Below are positions 47,733-57,571 of a stretch of DNA of 61,782 bases, piece by piece. The translations under genes were made by a program, and so were the position numbers. The stretch covers positions 1 to 61,782 of the forward strand of contig JARGGJ010000009.1 of the NCBI GenBank assembly GCA_029210915.1. Reading direction: 5' to 3'. This DNA is from Patescibacteria group bacterium. GTDB taxonomy: Bacteria; Patescibacteriota; Patescibacteriia; 2-12-FULL-60-25. The notes beneath the pieces are model-generated. The model saw nothing but the letters and a program-made list of their open reading frames with translations. It did no database searches and was not told where the DNA came from. Position 1 is the first letter of the stretch, and the number at the start of each line of letters is the position of its first letter.

Positions 47733-48965
47733 ATGAAGAATATTTTTTTAACGGCACTTATGTTGCTTAGTGTCGCACTCCTTATCCCATCGGCAGTATC
47801 TGCCCACCCCGGTTCCACCGATTCCAAAGGAGGCCACTACTGCACAACAAATTGTGATTCTTACGGGCTCTATCAAAACGAGTATCACTATCACAACGCC
47901 AACGGCACATCGGTTTTTACTTACGACAACAACAAAGCGTACTACGACCAGGCTTTATCAGAACGCTTAAAAGGTCGAATCCTTTTACAAGTCGAGGATC
48001 ACGGCGAGGCCTGGTACATCCGCAAAGAGGATGGCATGCGCTACTACATGCCCGATGGTGATGCCGCCTATGAAATGATGCGCTATTTTAGTTTGGGTAT
48101 CTCAAATGCGGATTTGGATAAAATTCCCAAAGTCAGCGATTCACAAGCCATGAACAAATCAACGTCTATTTGCAAATACAACGCTCTGGCCAATCGCTTA
48201 AAAGGCGAGATACTTCTTCAGGTTGATAATCATGGCGAGGCTTATTACGTTGACCCGGTTAAATGCCGTGCAATATACATGAAAGATGGCGCGGCCGCAT
48301 ATCAAATCATGCGCTATTTGGGGTTGGGTGCTATAAACGATGATATCGAAAAAATTGTCTTAGGCATGTCTGATTCGATTTTGGAACACATACTTGCAGT
48401 TGAGGTACCCGCTCCAAAAGAGGAGCCGGCACAACCAAGCGTACCGGTGGTAAATGCATCCCGCGATCATATTTTAGGTTCCGAAAACGCAATAATAACC
48501 ATGATAGAATATTCCGATTTCGAATGTCCGTTTTGTGCCAGGCATCAAGAGACAATGGACATAATAAAAGAATTGTATCCAAACGATGTCCGTATCGTAT
48601 TCCGCCATTTTCCATTGTCATTTCACGCCCACGCGCAAAAAGCCGCAGAAGCTTCGGAGTGCGCTGCCGATCAAAATAAATTCTGGGAAATGCATGATAA
48701 GATTTTTGAGTTGAGTAAAAGCGGTAACATGAGCATAGATAATTTTAAACTCTCGGCAACTCAGTTAGGCTTAAATCGAGGCCAATTTGACCCATGTCTA
48801 GATAGCGGTATCAAAGCATCGCGTGTTACCGAAGATCAAAACCAGGGCATGGTCGCGGGTGTCCAAGGTACTCCGGCAACTTTTATAAATGGCGAGCTGG
48901 TTTCAGGGGCTCTCCCTTTGGATTCGTTCCTAGATATACTCAACCAATTAGGCGCAGAAAACTAA
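47733..48965 (+). CDS. Secreted fusion: YHYH-type domain, two surface repeats, DsbA-like thioredoxin
   Basis: 410 residues. Signal peptide 1-24. Next comes HPGSTDSKGGHYCTTNC followed by NEYHYHNANG, the YHYH-type excalibur/metal-binding pattern. Two copies of about 55 residues start RLKGRILLQVEDHGEAWYI and RLKGEILLQVDNHGEAYYV. Residues about 240-410 form a DsbA-like thioredoxin domain with EYSDFECPFCARHQE (CPFC active site), FRHFPLSFH and the cis-Pro loop VQGTPATF. It could form disulphides in Cys-rich exported proteins. The order of domains is unusual. Confidence 0.82.
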   Translation: MKNIFLTALMLLSVALLIPSAVSAHPGSTDSKGGHYCTTNCDSYGLYQNEYHYHNANGTSVFTYDNNKAYYDQALSERLKGRILLQVEDHGEAWYIRKEDGMRYYMPDGDAAYEMMRYFSLGISNADLDKIPKVSDSQAMNKSTSICKYNALANRLKGEILLQVDNHGEAYYVDPVKCRAIYMKDGAAAYQIMRYLGLGAINDDIEKIVLGMSDSILEHILAVEVPAPKEEPAQPSVPVVNASRDHILGSENAIITMIEYSDFECPFCARHQETMDIIKELYPNDVRIVFRHFPLSFHAHAQKAAEASECAADQNKFWEMHDKIFELSKSGNMSIDNFKLSATQLGLNRGQFDPCLDSGIKASRVTEDQNQGMVAGVQGTPATFINGELVSGALPLDSFLDILNQLGAEN

Positions 48966-48970
48966 GAAAT

Positions 48971-49000
48971 AAAAAAACCTCCCTCTCGGGAGGTTTTTTA
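48971..49000 (+). terminator. Terminator after the YHYH-DsbA gene
   Basis: AAAAAACCTCCC and GGGAGGTTTTTT form the stem around TCTC. Confidence 0.85.
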
Positions 49001-49109
49001 GTGCACGAATAGCGAATTAAGTTTCTAAAATCACAACCGCATAATAAGAGTATAAGGCATTTAATCGTAATCCTTGGTTCTTCGTTCGTAGCGTCGAACA
49101 TACATTTTT

Positions 49110-50057
49110 CTAAATCCAAGCTTTTTCATCTTTTTCCCATTCGGGAGAATAAGGATCTAAAAAAAAGCCACCCAGTTTTTCTTTCTTTCTTGTTTTAGGC
49201 GCAGTGGTCGTATCTTTTTTTAACTCGCGTTTTCGGGCTAGGTGCTCAAATATATATGACAAGATGTATTTATCGCTAGGCAACATTTTTAATTTTTCTA
49301 CTTCATCCATTGTGAACCATCCCCAATTTTTACCCTCTTGAAGCTTTAAACTCGCAGGATTTGTGCAATGATCAAGATATATCGATAAATTCGCCTTCGT
49401 TTTTTCGTGCTGAATGCTGGTTTTTAAAATAAGGCGGGGATTCATTGGGTGATAATCCAGCTCCTCTTTGGTTTCACGCAAGAGCGCATCATAAGAGTTT
49501 TCTTCTGGGTCTAGGCCACCGCCAAAAAAAGACCAATAACCAGGTAAAAATTGCCTTGTGTCTTCTCTTTGTTGTAATAAAATCCGATCTTCATTATTGT
49601 ACAGCATGATTGCCGAAACATCTCTTTCTCTTTGGTTCTTTAGCCATTCGTCGATATATAACACAAGCGCTCTATCATGTGTTTGCATTTTTATAGTGTC
49701 TAATTGTGAAACATTAAACCACCCCCAGTTTTCCCCGTCTTTTAACTTGATGTTGCTTTGGTGTGCGTACTCTTCAACAAAGATGTGCAAGATCGAACGA
49801 AAATCAACATGATCAAATGAGGTGGAAAGGACGTATTTGGCGTTTTTTACATCGTAATTAAGTTCGGCTATAGCTTTCCTTTTTAAAGACTCGTAAGGTG
49901 TTTCATTGTCATGCACACGTCCGCCAAAAAAGCACCAATAATGAGGTAAAAACTTTCTGCTTTTAGACCGCAACTGCAATAGGAAACGTCTTTTTTGGTC
50001 ATATAATAAATAAACACAAAAACGTTGGTTGTTGCGCATGTTTTTTGAATTATTCAT
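49110..50057 (-). CDS. Tandem Nudix hydrolase
   Basis: 315 residues from ATG 50057; starts at 50075 and 50039 are alternatives. Two Nudix domains of about 130 residues share order and motifs. Domain 2 has a complete Nudix box in FFGGGLDPEENSYDALLRETKEELDY (G, E, R-E, E-E). Domain 1 reads FFGGRVHDNETPYESLKRKAIAELNY, where the RE of REUxEE is RK and one Glu is lost, so its catalysis is doubtful. Such enzymes hydrolyse nucleoside diphosphate derivatives. It may be a duplication with one half kept for binding. Confidence 0.82.
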   Translation of the reverse strand: MNNSKNMRNNQRFCVYLLYDQKRRFLLQLRSKSRKFLPHYWCFFGGRVHDNETPYESLKRKAIAELNYDVKNAKYVLSTSFDHVDFRSILHIFVEEYAHQSNIKLKDGENWGWFNVSQLDTIKMQTHDRALVLYIDEWLKNQRERDVSAIMLYNNEDRILLQQREDTRQFLPGYWSFFGGGLDPEENSYDALLRETKEELDYHPMNPRLILKTSIQHEKTKANLSIYLDHCTNPASLKLQEGKNWGWFTMDEVEKLKMLPSDKYILSYIFEHLARKRELKKDTTTAPKTRKKEKLGGFFLDPYSPEWEKDEKAWI

Positions 50058-50118
50058 ACATTTAATAAATAGCACGCTTCAACCCAACGGTCAACATCCA
50101 AACCTCACTTTTCCACAT

Positions 50119-50147
50119 AAAAAGACCGAGCTTTAGCCCGATCTTTA
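50119..50147 (-). terminator. Terminator of gyrB
   Basis: Minus strand GATCGGGC, TAAA, GCTCGGTC, then TTTTT. Confidence 0.8.
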
Positions 50148-50180
50148 TTATTTATAATTTGTTATTTATTATTTTCGACG

Positions 50181-52286
<2,106 letters not shown>

Positions 52287-52322
52287 TCAAGCGTTATTGT
52301 CAAGTCTCCATACCAATATCTG

Positions 52323-52419
52323 AACCTTGATTCGCATGATTATTTCGATTAACTCGATTATCTATATATTTACAGAACACGCAATAAAGCCAAATCATGA
52401 TAATCTAAAAATCAAGGTC
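52323..52419. repeat. AACCTTGATT/AATCAAGGTC element next to candidate RNA C
   Basis: 97 bp; ends AACCTTGATT and AATCAAGGTC are nearly perfect inverted repeats. It contains GCATGATTATTTCGATT and AATCATGATAATC. It abuts the T-run of the RNA C terminator. Confidence 0.75.
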
Positions 52420-52445
52420 AAAAAAACCGTCGCAAGAGCAACGGA
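52420..52445 (-). terminator. Terminator of candidate RNA C
   Basis: Minus strand CCGTTGC, TCTT, GCGACGG, then TTTTTTT. Confidence 0.8.
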
Positions 52446-52800
52446 ACAGAGAATGTGCCAAACGTGATTTCCAAGACCCATCTCACATGTCCCGGCTGTG
52501 TGGACTGCGATACATGTACGTTGGCCTAAAACGAGCATGCATGTTCCGGGCTGTTTGGCACTTGTGCATCCAACAAAATCCCTGCGTTGCTCTCCGAGAA
52601 GTTGCCTTGGGTTTTATGCCTCGGAAAGAGTTACCTTTTTTGGCGCGATGTATGGATGCGGACTTTAGAGGTGTGATCACGGTTTTACTGTTTGCTTTTT
52701 GTTATCTTCCGATAAGTTTGCGTAGGCTTAATTTCTCGGAAGAGGTTACTCAAATTAACCGCGTCAGGGACCTGATAAAAGCTTAGCGCGGGATAATTTT
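52425..52800 (-). ncRNA. Candidate structured RNA C
   Basis: The minus strand folds extensively: GTGCCAAAC (52561-52553) pairs with GTTTGGCAC (52463-52455) and encloses CCCGG/CCGGG; CCGAGAA pairs with TTCTCGG and encloses the hairpin TTATC-GGAA-GATAA. A strong terminator follows, then an AACCTTGATT element. No ORF on either strand looks like a protein. The 5' end is unclear (a weak TTGCAA-type box lies near 52830). tmRNA, RNase P and SRP RNA signatures were looked for and not seen. Confidence 0.5.
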
Positions 52801-52879
52801 TAGTACAAGTAACAATCCTACAAATCGGTTTGCAATCCTGTCGGAGATTACGAGTGTAGTCGAGTAGAAAATCAAGGTA
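52800..52879. repeat. ACCTTGATT boundary element after candidate RNA D
   Basis: In minus orientation it begins ACCTTGATT and continues with CGACTACACTCG, GACAGGATT and AGGATTGTTACT, the same ordered motifs as 5713-5785. Confidence 0.6.
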
Positions 52880-52917
52880 AAAAAAAGAAAACCGCCCAAG
52901 CTTATTAGCTGGGCGGA
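52879..52917 (-). terminator. Terminator of candidate RNA D
   Basis: Minus strand CCGCCC and GGGCGG with further pairing (AGCT..AGCTT), then TTTTCTTTTTTT. Confidence 0.85.
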
Positions 52918-53259
52918 GGAGGTTCGCGCCACTGCGTTAAGTTGCGATAATTATCGCGCTTAAGCGCAGGGCGCGTCGGTTCATCCCCGAGGGCAGGGAT
53001 AACCAACTACAAGGCCATCTAACGCAGCCTCCTGCGTATCCTTACGGATTCTGGCCGAGTATCCAAGGTTCTGCGCACCGCACGAAAGGTTCCGGGCAAT
53101 CAAAGGAGCCGTTTGGCCCATAATTTCTGCCCGATCAAAATGCAGTGCGCAGGTGTGGCTCATGGGAGTCAACTGACACCCATGGACGAATGATGCAAAG
53201 CGGCCGCATCAAATAGTCTTCGCCCCCCGTAGGATGTAAATACCGCTTAACCTACGATT
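52880..53259 (-). ncRNA. Candidate structured RNA D
   Basis: About 380 nt from a TTGACA promoter to a strong terminator. Stems on the minus strand: CCTACG pairing near the 5' end; GATGC/GCATC; CATGGG/CCCATG; CTGCGCAC with GTGCGCAG enclosing ATCGGGCA/TTGCCCG and GGGCC/GGCTC; ATCCC/GGGAT; and a long hairpin with CGCGCC/GGCGCG, TTAAG/CTTAA and GCGATAATTATCGC. This density of nested stems suggests a functional RNA. A 63-codon ORF (53172-52981) is possible but has no Shine-Dalgarno. It does not match any RNA family I recognise. Confidence 0.6.
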
Positions 53260-53265
53260 GCTGAT

Positions 53266-53294
53266 AAACTAACATAAATATCATTATTTGTCAA
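53266..53294 (-). promoter_or_regulatory. Promoter of candidate RNA D
   Basis: Minus strand TTGACA (53294-53289), 17 bases, TAGTTT (53271-53266). It diverges from the promoter at 53318. Confidence 0.6.
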
Positions 53295-53317
53295 CCCCGA
53301 AAGCCCTATTTTGAAGA

Positions 53318-53346
53318 TTGACAAAATAGTATTTTTGGACTTAAGT
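53318..53346 (+). promoter_or_regulatory. Promoter of the 53387 gene
   Basis: TTGACA, 17 bases, TTAAGT. The -35 boxes of this and the divergent RNA D promoter are separated by 23 bases. Confidence 0.6.
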
Positions 53347-53386
53347 ACTAACGCAAACTCGCACATCACAAAAAAGGAACCTTAAA

Positions 53387-54031
53387 ATGTCACTCAAAGA
53401 TTTTCAAGACGCACGTTTGATGGGTAGTGATTCGGTGGTTTGGTCGGAACACTATCGTCAGGCTCGGATTCTGTGGGATAAAGGATTTGGTAAGGCTCTT
53501 GGATATGATGATTTCGAGCACTACCTGGCAAGTATACCGCCAATCGGCACTTCACTGTTTTTGCCAAACGAAGCATTCCCTCATTTGGTATTGGTAGAGG
53601 GTAGGCTAGATATTCGCAGAGCGGTTGATTTTTCAGGAGTATCTCCGATAACCTGGAATCATCCCGACGGTAGAACCGTTCATGAGTATCCCGAAGGACC
53701 CCCACGGTTTCCAAAGAAAACAAATTCCGGGGTACGATGGATGCGCTGTAGTTGTGATATTGAAACATGGGAGCTTAATTTCAGTGAATACTCAGGAGGT
53801 TTCTTTAATAGAACAATAGGACTAGATGCGGTAGAAGGGATTGCATTCTATGTCCAACATCCTCATATCTTCAAGCAAATTAGGGTTGGATTTATGAATT
53901 CAACAAGAGATCCCAGTCACTTTTACTACTTAAAAGAAGAGCAACAAAACATAATTGTTGGTTTTGATGATATTGACTTCAAGACTCTCACCAGGTTTCC
54001 TGTCCGACCCACGGGTAATTCCTGGCTCTAA
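53387..54031 (+). CDS. Unknown protein, 'ALGY-YLASIP' family, copy 2
   Basis: 214 residues, corresponding to the C-terminal half of the protein at 37388. Shared blocks: RQARILWDKGFGKALGYDDFEHYLASIP (copy 1 RQALVLWQKGIGRALGYSSYQKYLASIP), LVLVEGRLDIRRAVDFSGV, SGVRWMRC and AVEGIAFYVQHPHIF. It lacks the acidic N-terminal region. AAAAAGGA lies before the ATG. It is soluble, without signal peptide. The function is unknown. It has its own promoter and a modest terminator, and neighbours two candidate structured RNAs. Confidence 0.75.
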   Translation: MSLKDFQDARLMGSDSVVWSEHYRQARILWDKGFGKALGYDDFEHYLASIPPIGTSLFLPNEAFPHLVLVEGRLDIRRAVDFSGVSPITWNHPDGRTVHEYPEGPPRFPKKTNSGVRWMRCSCDIETWELNFSEYSGGFFNRTIGLDAVEGIAFYVQHPHIFKQIRVGFMNSTRDPSHFYYLKEEQQNIIVGFDDIDFKTLTRFPVRPTGNSWL

Positions 54032-54036
54032 TTATC

Positions 54037-54060
54037 TCCATCCCAGTGATGGATTTTTTG
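54037..54060 (+). terminator. Weak terminator of the 53387 gene
   Basis: TCCATC and GATGGA form a short stem, followed by six T. Confidence 0.55.
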
Positions 54061-54138
54061 TTTAGTGTTTTATATTTCTGCTTATTTAGAATTTGTATGT
54101 TGTACGATGTACGACGTACGATGTACGATAAAAGAATT

Positions 54139-54708
54139 ATGAAAGTCTATCTCATTCGCCACGGCGCAGTCGAAAACCCCAAAGAAATAAATTACGGCAC
54201 TCTGCCCGGTTGGCATCTTTCGGAAGAGGGGATATCTCAAATCTCAGAGCTCGGAACAAAGATTAAGGATGAAGGAATAAGTCCGTATATCATCGTTGCG
54301 TCACCACTCGAACGCGCGCAAGAGACTGCAACGATTTTATCGCAAGCATTAAACGTCGAAATCAAAACCGACGATCGACTTTTAGAATGGAAGATGGGGG
54401 AGTGGATGGGTAAGCCGCTCAAAGATTTCTATGAAAAATCAGGCTATTACTCTGAGGAGATGAAAACTGACGGGATGGAACCCCTCGAAGATCTAGCAGA
54501 TAGAGTCATTTCCGCAATAGCAGACGCAATCAAATTATGTAAAGGAGACATCATAATCTGCTCGCACCGCGAACCAATGGCCGCGGCTCTAGTCAAACTC
54601 CAAAATCCCCCATGGCCCGAGATTCACAACATAGATATGCCCACGGGAAGTGTATGGCAACTAAACTACGATCAAGGAGAATTTCAATCCGCAGGAAAAA
54701 TTTATTAA
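54139..54708 (+). CDS. Histidine phosphatase family protein (phosphoglycerate-mutase-like)
   Basis: 189 residues from ATG 54139 (MKVYLIRHGAVENP). The catalytic RHG is at residues 7-9; the second Arg and Glu are in ASPLERAQETA and LLEWKMGEWMG; the second His is in ICSHREP. This fold covers phosphatases and cofactor-dependent mutases; the length and weak conservation favour a phosphatase of unknown substrate. Longer upstream starts lie in GTACGATGTACGA repeats and are rejected. Confidence 0.85.
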   Translation: MKVYLIRHGAVENPKEINYGTLPGWHLSEEGISQISELGTKIKDEGISPYIIVASPLERAQETATILSQALNVEIKTDDRLLEWKMGEWMGKPLKDFYEKSGYYSEEMKTDGMEPLEDLADRVISAIADAIKLCKGDIIICSHREPMAAALVKLQNPPWPEIHNIDMPTGSVWQLNYDQGEFQSAGKIY

Positions 54709-54794
54709 AAAGTCTTAACGTCATAACGTCTTAAAGTTATAACGTACGATCCCACTAACCAACCCCGTTAAGACGTTAAGACGTTAAGACTCGT
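54709..54794. repeat. AACGTCATAACG-type palindrome
   Basis: AAAGTCTTAACGTCATAACG on the left is mirrored by CGTTAAGACGTTAAGAC on the right. Same family as 28691-28794 and 41508-41570. Confidence 0.75.
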
Positions 54795-54816
54795 CCCTTT
54801 TAGCATCAAGACGTGT

Positions 54817-54822
54817 TATAAT
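54817..54822 (+). promoter_or_regulatory. -10 box of the 54830 gene (leaderless)
   Basis: TATAAT ends seven bases before the ATG at 54830. An earlier in-frame ATG overlaps this box and so cannot be the start of this transcript. Confidence 0.65.
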
Positions 54823-54829
54823 GTCTAAT

Positions 54830-55720
54830 ATGTCAGAAAACACAGTTGTTGGTCGGGGCTTTACGGAAGGCGAGCTTAAAGCCGCCGGTTGGTGGGTCCG
54901 CAACCATGTTGCAATTCGCACTTGGTCGCGGATTATTTTGATTGCTCTAAATGTCATCGTTTGGGGATACGTCACATGGGGTTTGCTCGACGCTTACGCC
55001 ATCTCATACGCTCGCGAGTCCAATATCACAATGGCCATAGCTGTCAATCAACAAAATCTCGACCGCTTAATGCAAGACAGGCCGTTAAATGTTGGCACAT
55101 CCGCTGTACTAGTTTTTCCAACCACCGAGGACCGTGTGGATATTTCTGTTGATATCGAAAATCCCAATTCATCATGGTGGGCGGAATTCTCTTATAGATT
55201 CAACGTGGCCGGCGAGCAGACACCGGCGGGTCAAGGCTTTGTGCTCCCCGGTGAGCTTACAACATTAACCGCACTCGGTTTTAAAGCATCAACTCCAAGT
55301 GCTCGCACGGCACAGCTTTTAATTGATAATATTCGCTGGCACCGCGTAGATCCAAGTGAAGTGGAATTAGATTACGATAAATATATCAACAAACGCTTTG
55401 GCGGTATCAGTGTGCAAAATGTGCGCTTCGAGCCCGCATCGGTTGCAGCCGGCCGCACAGCTTCTCGCACAACATTTGATGTTGTAAATAACGGAGCTTT
55501 TGGATATTGGTCGATAGATTATGTCATTAAACTCATGCGTGGCAATACAGTCGTTGCTGTAAACAAAGTAAACCTGCGCGAGCTAAAACCCGGCGAAACC
55601 CGCAATATCGATCTTTACTGGTATGATACAATCCAATCCGTAACCAAAACCGAAATAACCCCTGTTATCAATCTTCTCGATCCAAACTCATATTTGCCTT
55701 CGAGCCGACTGACAAACTAA
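54830..55720 (+). CDS. Membrane-anchored protein, unknown
   Basis: 296 residues from ATG 54830. One membrane helix (about 34-58, WSRIILIALNVIVWGYVTWGLLDAY) is followed by two beta-rich outer domains: residues 75-165 with VNVGTSAVLVFP-like strands and VDIENPNSSWWAEFSYRF, and 185-290 with VVNNGAFGYWSIDYVIKLMRGNTVVAVNKVNL. The second resembles CARDB/FxLYD-type Ig-like folds. The function is unknown. It precedes the rodA gene by 266 bases. Confidence 0.65.
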   Translation: MSENTVVGRGFTEGELKAAGWWVRNHVAIRTWSRIILIALNVIVWGYVTWGLLDAYAISYARESNITMAIAVNQQNLDRLMQDRPLNVGTSAVLVFPTTEDRVDISVDIENPNSSWWAEFSYRFNVAGEQTPAGQGFVLPGELTTLTALGFKASTPSARTAQLLIDNIRWHRVDPSEVELDYDKYINKRFGGISVQNVRFEPASVAAGRTASRTTFDVVNNGAFGYWSIDYVIKLMRGNTVVAVNKVNLRELKPGETRNIDLYWYDTIQSVTKTEITPVINLLDPNSYLPSSRLTN

Positions 55721-55723
55721 ACC

Positions 55724-55825
55724 AGTTCATAAAGTTAAAAGATTAAAGTTCATCAAGAGTAACTTTGGCTTCTCTTCTTTAGCGTCTCTTTATAAACTTG
55801 TCACTTTATAAACTTTATAAACATT
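55724..55825. repeat. TTTATAAAGTT-type repeat
   Basis: GTTCATAAAGTTAAAAG and TTCATCAAGAGTAAC are mirrored by CACTTTATAAACTTTATAAAC. The family of 2679 and 17021. Confidence 0.65.
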
Positions 55826-55986
55826 ACAAGCTTAGTTGTTTGACGTTTGCTATCGTAGTTCGTCGAGCTGACCAGCTCAGCTGGTACCGCTCGATTCGTC
55901 CTTTATTATTTGTTATTTATTATTTGTTATTTAATTCCCGTAGTTCGACGTTTGACGTTACTCGTCCATAGTGTAAATTGTTTCTC

Positions 55987-57111
55987 ATGGTTCGCTCTTG
56001 GCTTGTATATCTGCGCAAAACCGATTGGTTCTTAATTGGTGCGTTATTTGCATTATCCGCTATTGGCTTGCTCATGATATATGGCATAGGAACCTCGTAT
56101 GAAATTTCTTCTCTTTTGCAATTCCGCAAACAAGCGATCGCTGTAATTCTTGGCATCTCCGCCATGATAGCGCTAATGGCTTGGGATTATCGCCGGTTGC
56201 GCAGTTATGGTTTGGTGGCTTACGGGGTTGGCCTATTACTTCTGGTGGGCGTTTTGATTTTTGGTACAGAGGTGCGCGGTACTCAAGGCTGGTTCCGTAT
56301 AGGAACTGTAGGCATACAACCCGTGGAAATCGCCAAAGTATTGTTTGCCTTATTTTTAGCATCCTATTTTTATAAACAAGTTCACAAGCGCTTGGATTGG
56401 ATTACTTTTTTTGGCAGTTTTATAGCCATGGTGATTTATGTTGGGCTTATCATGCTTCAGCCCGATTTTGGTTCATCTATGGTTATTGTTGGTATTTGGC
56501 TGGCGGGTATTGCTTTTGCCGGCTTACGCAAACGTACATGGCTTTTGCTTATTGGCGCCACATTGGCCGCGGTTTATATAGCCTGGAGCTTCTTTTTGGT
56601 GCCTTACCAACAACAACGCATAACTTCTTTTTTAAATCCCGAGGCCGATCCGCTTGGAGCCGGCTACAATGTTATTCAAGCGCAAACGGCTATCGGCTCG
56701 GGTGGCTGGTTTGGAAAGGGAATAGGGGAGGGCAGTCAGTCGCGCCTGCGATTTTTACCGGAAGCCTCAACCGATTTCATGTTCGCTGTTATGGGTGAAG
56801 AACTGGGTTTTGTGGGTATCGCGCTTATATTAATCCTCTTTGGGGTCATCCTGATCCGTATCCTATATATAGGCTACTCCTCGCGGGATGTATTTGTACA
56901 AACTTACACGGTTATGATTTCAGGCATGTTTGGTATGCATATTTTGGTTAACGCCGGCATGAATATGGGTATAATGCCGGTTACCGGAATCCCTCTACCT
57001 TTTGCATCGGCCGCAGCCTCGTCTCTGGTAGCCGGTTATGTTGCTATCGGTATTGTGCTTAACATGAGAATCAGCGCACGATCCGCAGACCACAGAGATT
57101 CTTTTGTTTGA
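55987..57111 (+). CDS. rodA: Rod-shape/peptidoglycan polymerase, SEDS family
   Basis: 374 residues from ATG 55987. About ten membrane helices. SEDS proteins polymerise glycan strands from lipid II at the membrane. Signatures are GTQGWFRIGTVGIQPVEIAKV, LIMLQPDFGSSMVIVGIW, PEADPLGAGYNVIQAQTAIGSGGWFGKGIGEGSQSRLRFLPEASTDFMFAVMGEELGF (with the catalytic Asp) and GIPLPFASAAASSLVAGYVAIGI. The match to RodA is closer than to FtsW by memory of the motifs. MurA further on makes a precursor of its substrate. Confidence 0.93.
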   Translation: MVRSWLVYLRKTDWFLIGALFALSAIGLLMIYGIGTSYEISSLLQFRKQAIAVILGISAMIALMAWDYRRLRSYGLVAYGVGLLLLVGVLIFGTEVRGTQGWFRIGTVGIQPVEIAKVLFALFLASYFYKQVHKRLDWITFFGSFIAMVIYVGLIMLQPDFGSSMVIVGIWLAGIAFAGLRKRTWLLLIGATLAAVYIAWSFFLVPYQQQRITSFLNPEADPLGAGYNVIQAQTAIGSGGWFGKGIGEGSQSRLRFLPEASTDFMFAVMGEELGFVGIALILILFGVILIRILYIGYSSRDVFVQTYTVMISGMFGMHILVNAGMNMGIMPVTGIPLPFASAAASSLVAGYVAIGIVLNMRISARSADHRDSFV

Positions 57112-57142
57112 CCATAAGGCTCAGAAGCGATATTCTGGTTTA

Positions 57143-57484
57143 ATGAATTTAGGTCCTATGTTACCGCTTATGACGCACTGCCCAATGTGCAAGGCTTTGT
57201 ACGCGGAAGAAGCTGTAAAGCTTGTTCGTGAGCAAGCTCATGTTAAGCTTTATCATTCCACCTGCCGTACTTGTAAGCATGGACTGTTTTACTATGTAGT
57301 TCAGTCCGAGGGCGGTATTAGCGCGGTGGGTCTTATAACGGATGCCTGCGGTTCAGATGCTATCCGGCTGGCCGAATCACCCACAATTACCGCTGATGAA
57401 TGTATTAACACTCACCGTATAATCTCGAAACAAAGCAAAGACCTGTGCCAAAACCTACTTGACATAAGGGGTAAACTCGCCTAA
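57143..57484 (+). CDS. Small zinc-ribbon protein, unknown
   Basis: 113 residues from ATG 57143 (MNLGPMLPLMTHCPMCKALY). The pairs CPMC (about 13-16) and CRTCKHG (about 41-44) form a zinc ribbon; further cysteines lie in DACGSDA and DECINTH. The start 13 codons upstream overlaps rodA and has no support. It lies between rodA and rplY on the same strand; the function is unknown. Confidence 0.68.
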   Translation: MNLGPMLPLMTHCPMCKALYAEEAVKLVREQAHVKLYHSTCRTCKHGLFYYVVQSEGGISAVGLITDACGSDAIRLAESPTITADECINTHRIISKQSKDLCQNLLDIRGKLA

Positions 57485-57571
57485 CATACGCACACTAATC
57501 AGCTTATAGCTATTAGCGGATGGCGGATGGCAAAAGCTACCGGCTATCGGCTATCGACTAAATTAAATTTT

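Noticed and set aside
52487-52786. 99-codon plus-strand ORF and a 66-codon minus-strand ORF in the same spacer
   Set aside because: No Shine-Dalgarno, odd composition, and they overlap strong RNA stems; kept only as an alternative to RNA C.
52425-53259. tmRNA, RNase P RNA or SRP RNA in the gyrB-53387 spacer
   Set aside because: I looked for the TTCGACGGG start and tRNA-like end of tmRNA, the GAGGAAAGTCC and ACAGAA blocks of RNase P, and the GGAAGG/AGCAGCC core of SRP RNA; none is present. A covariance search would be decisive.
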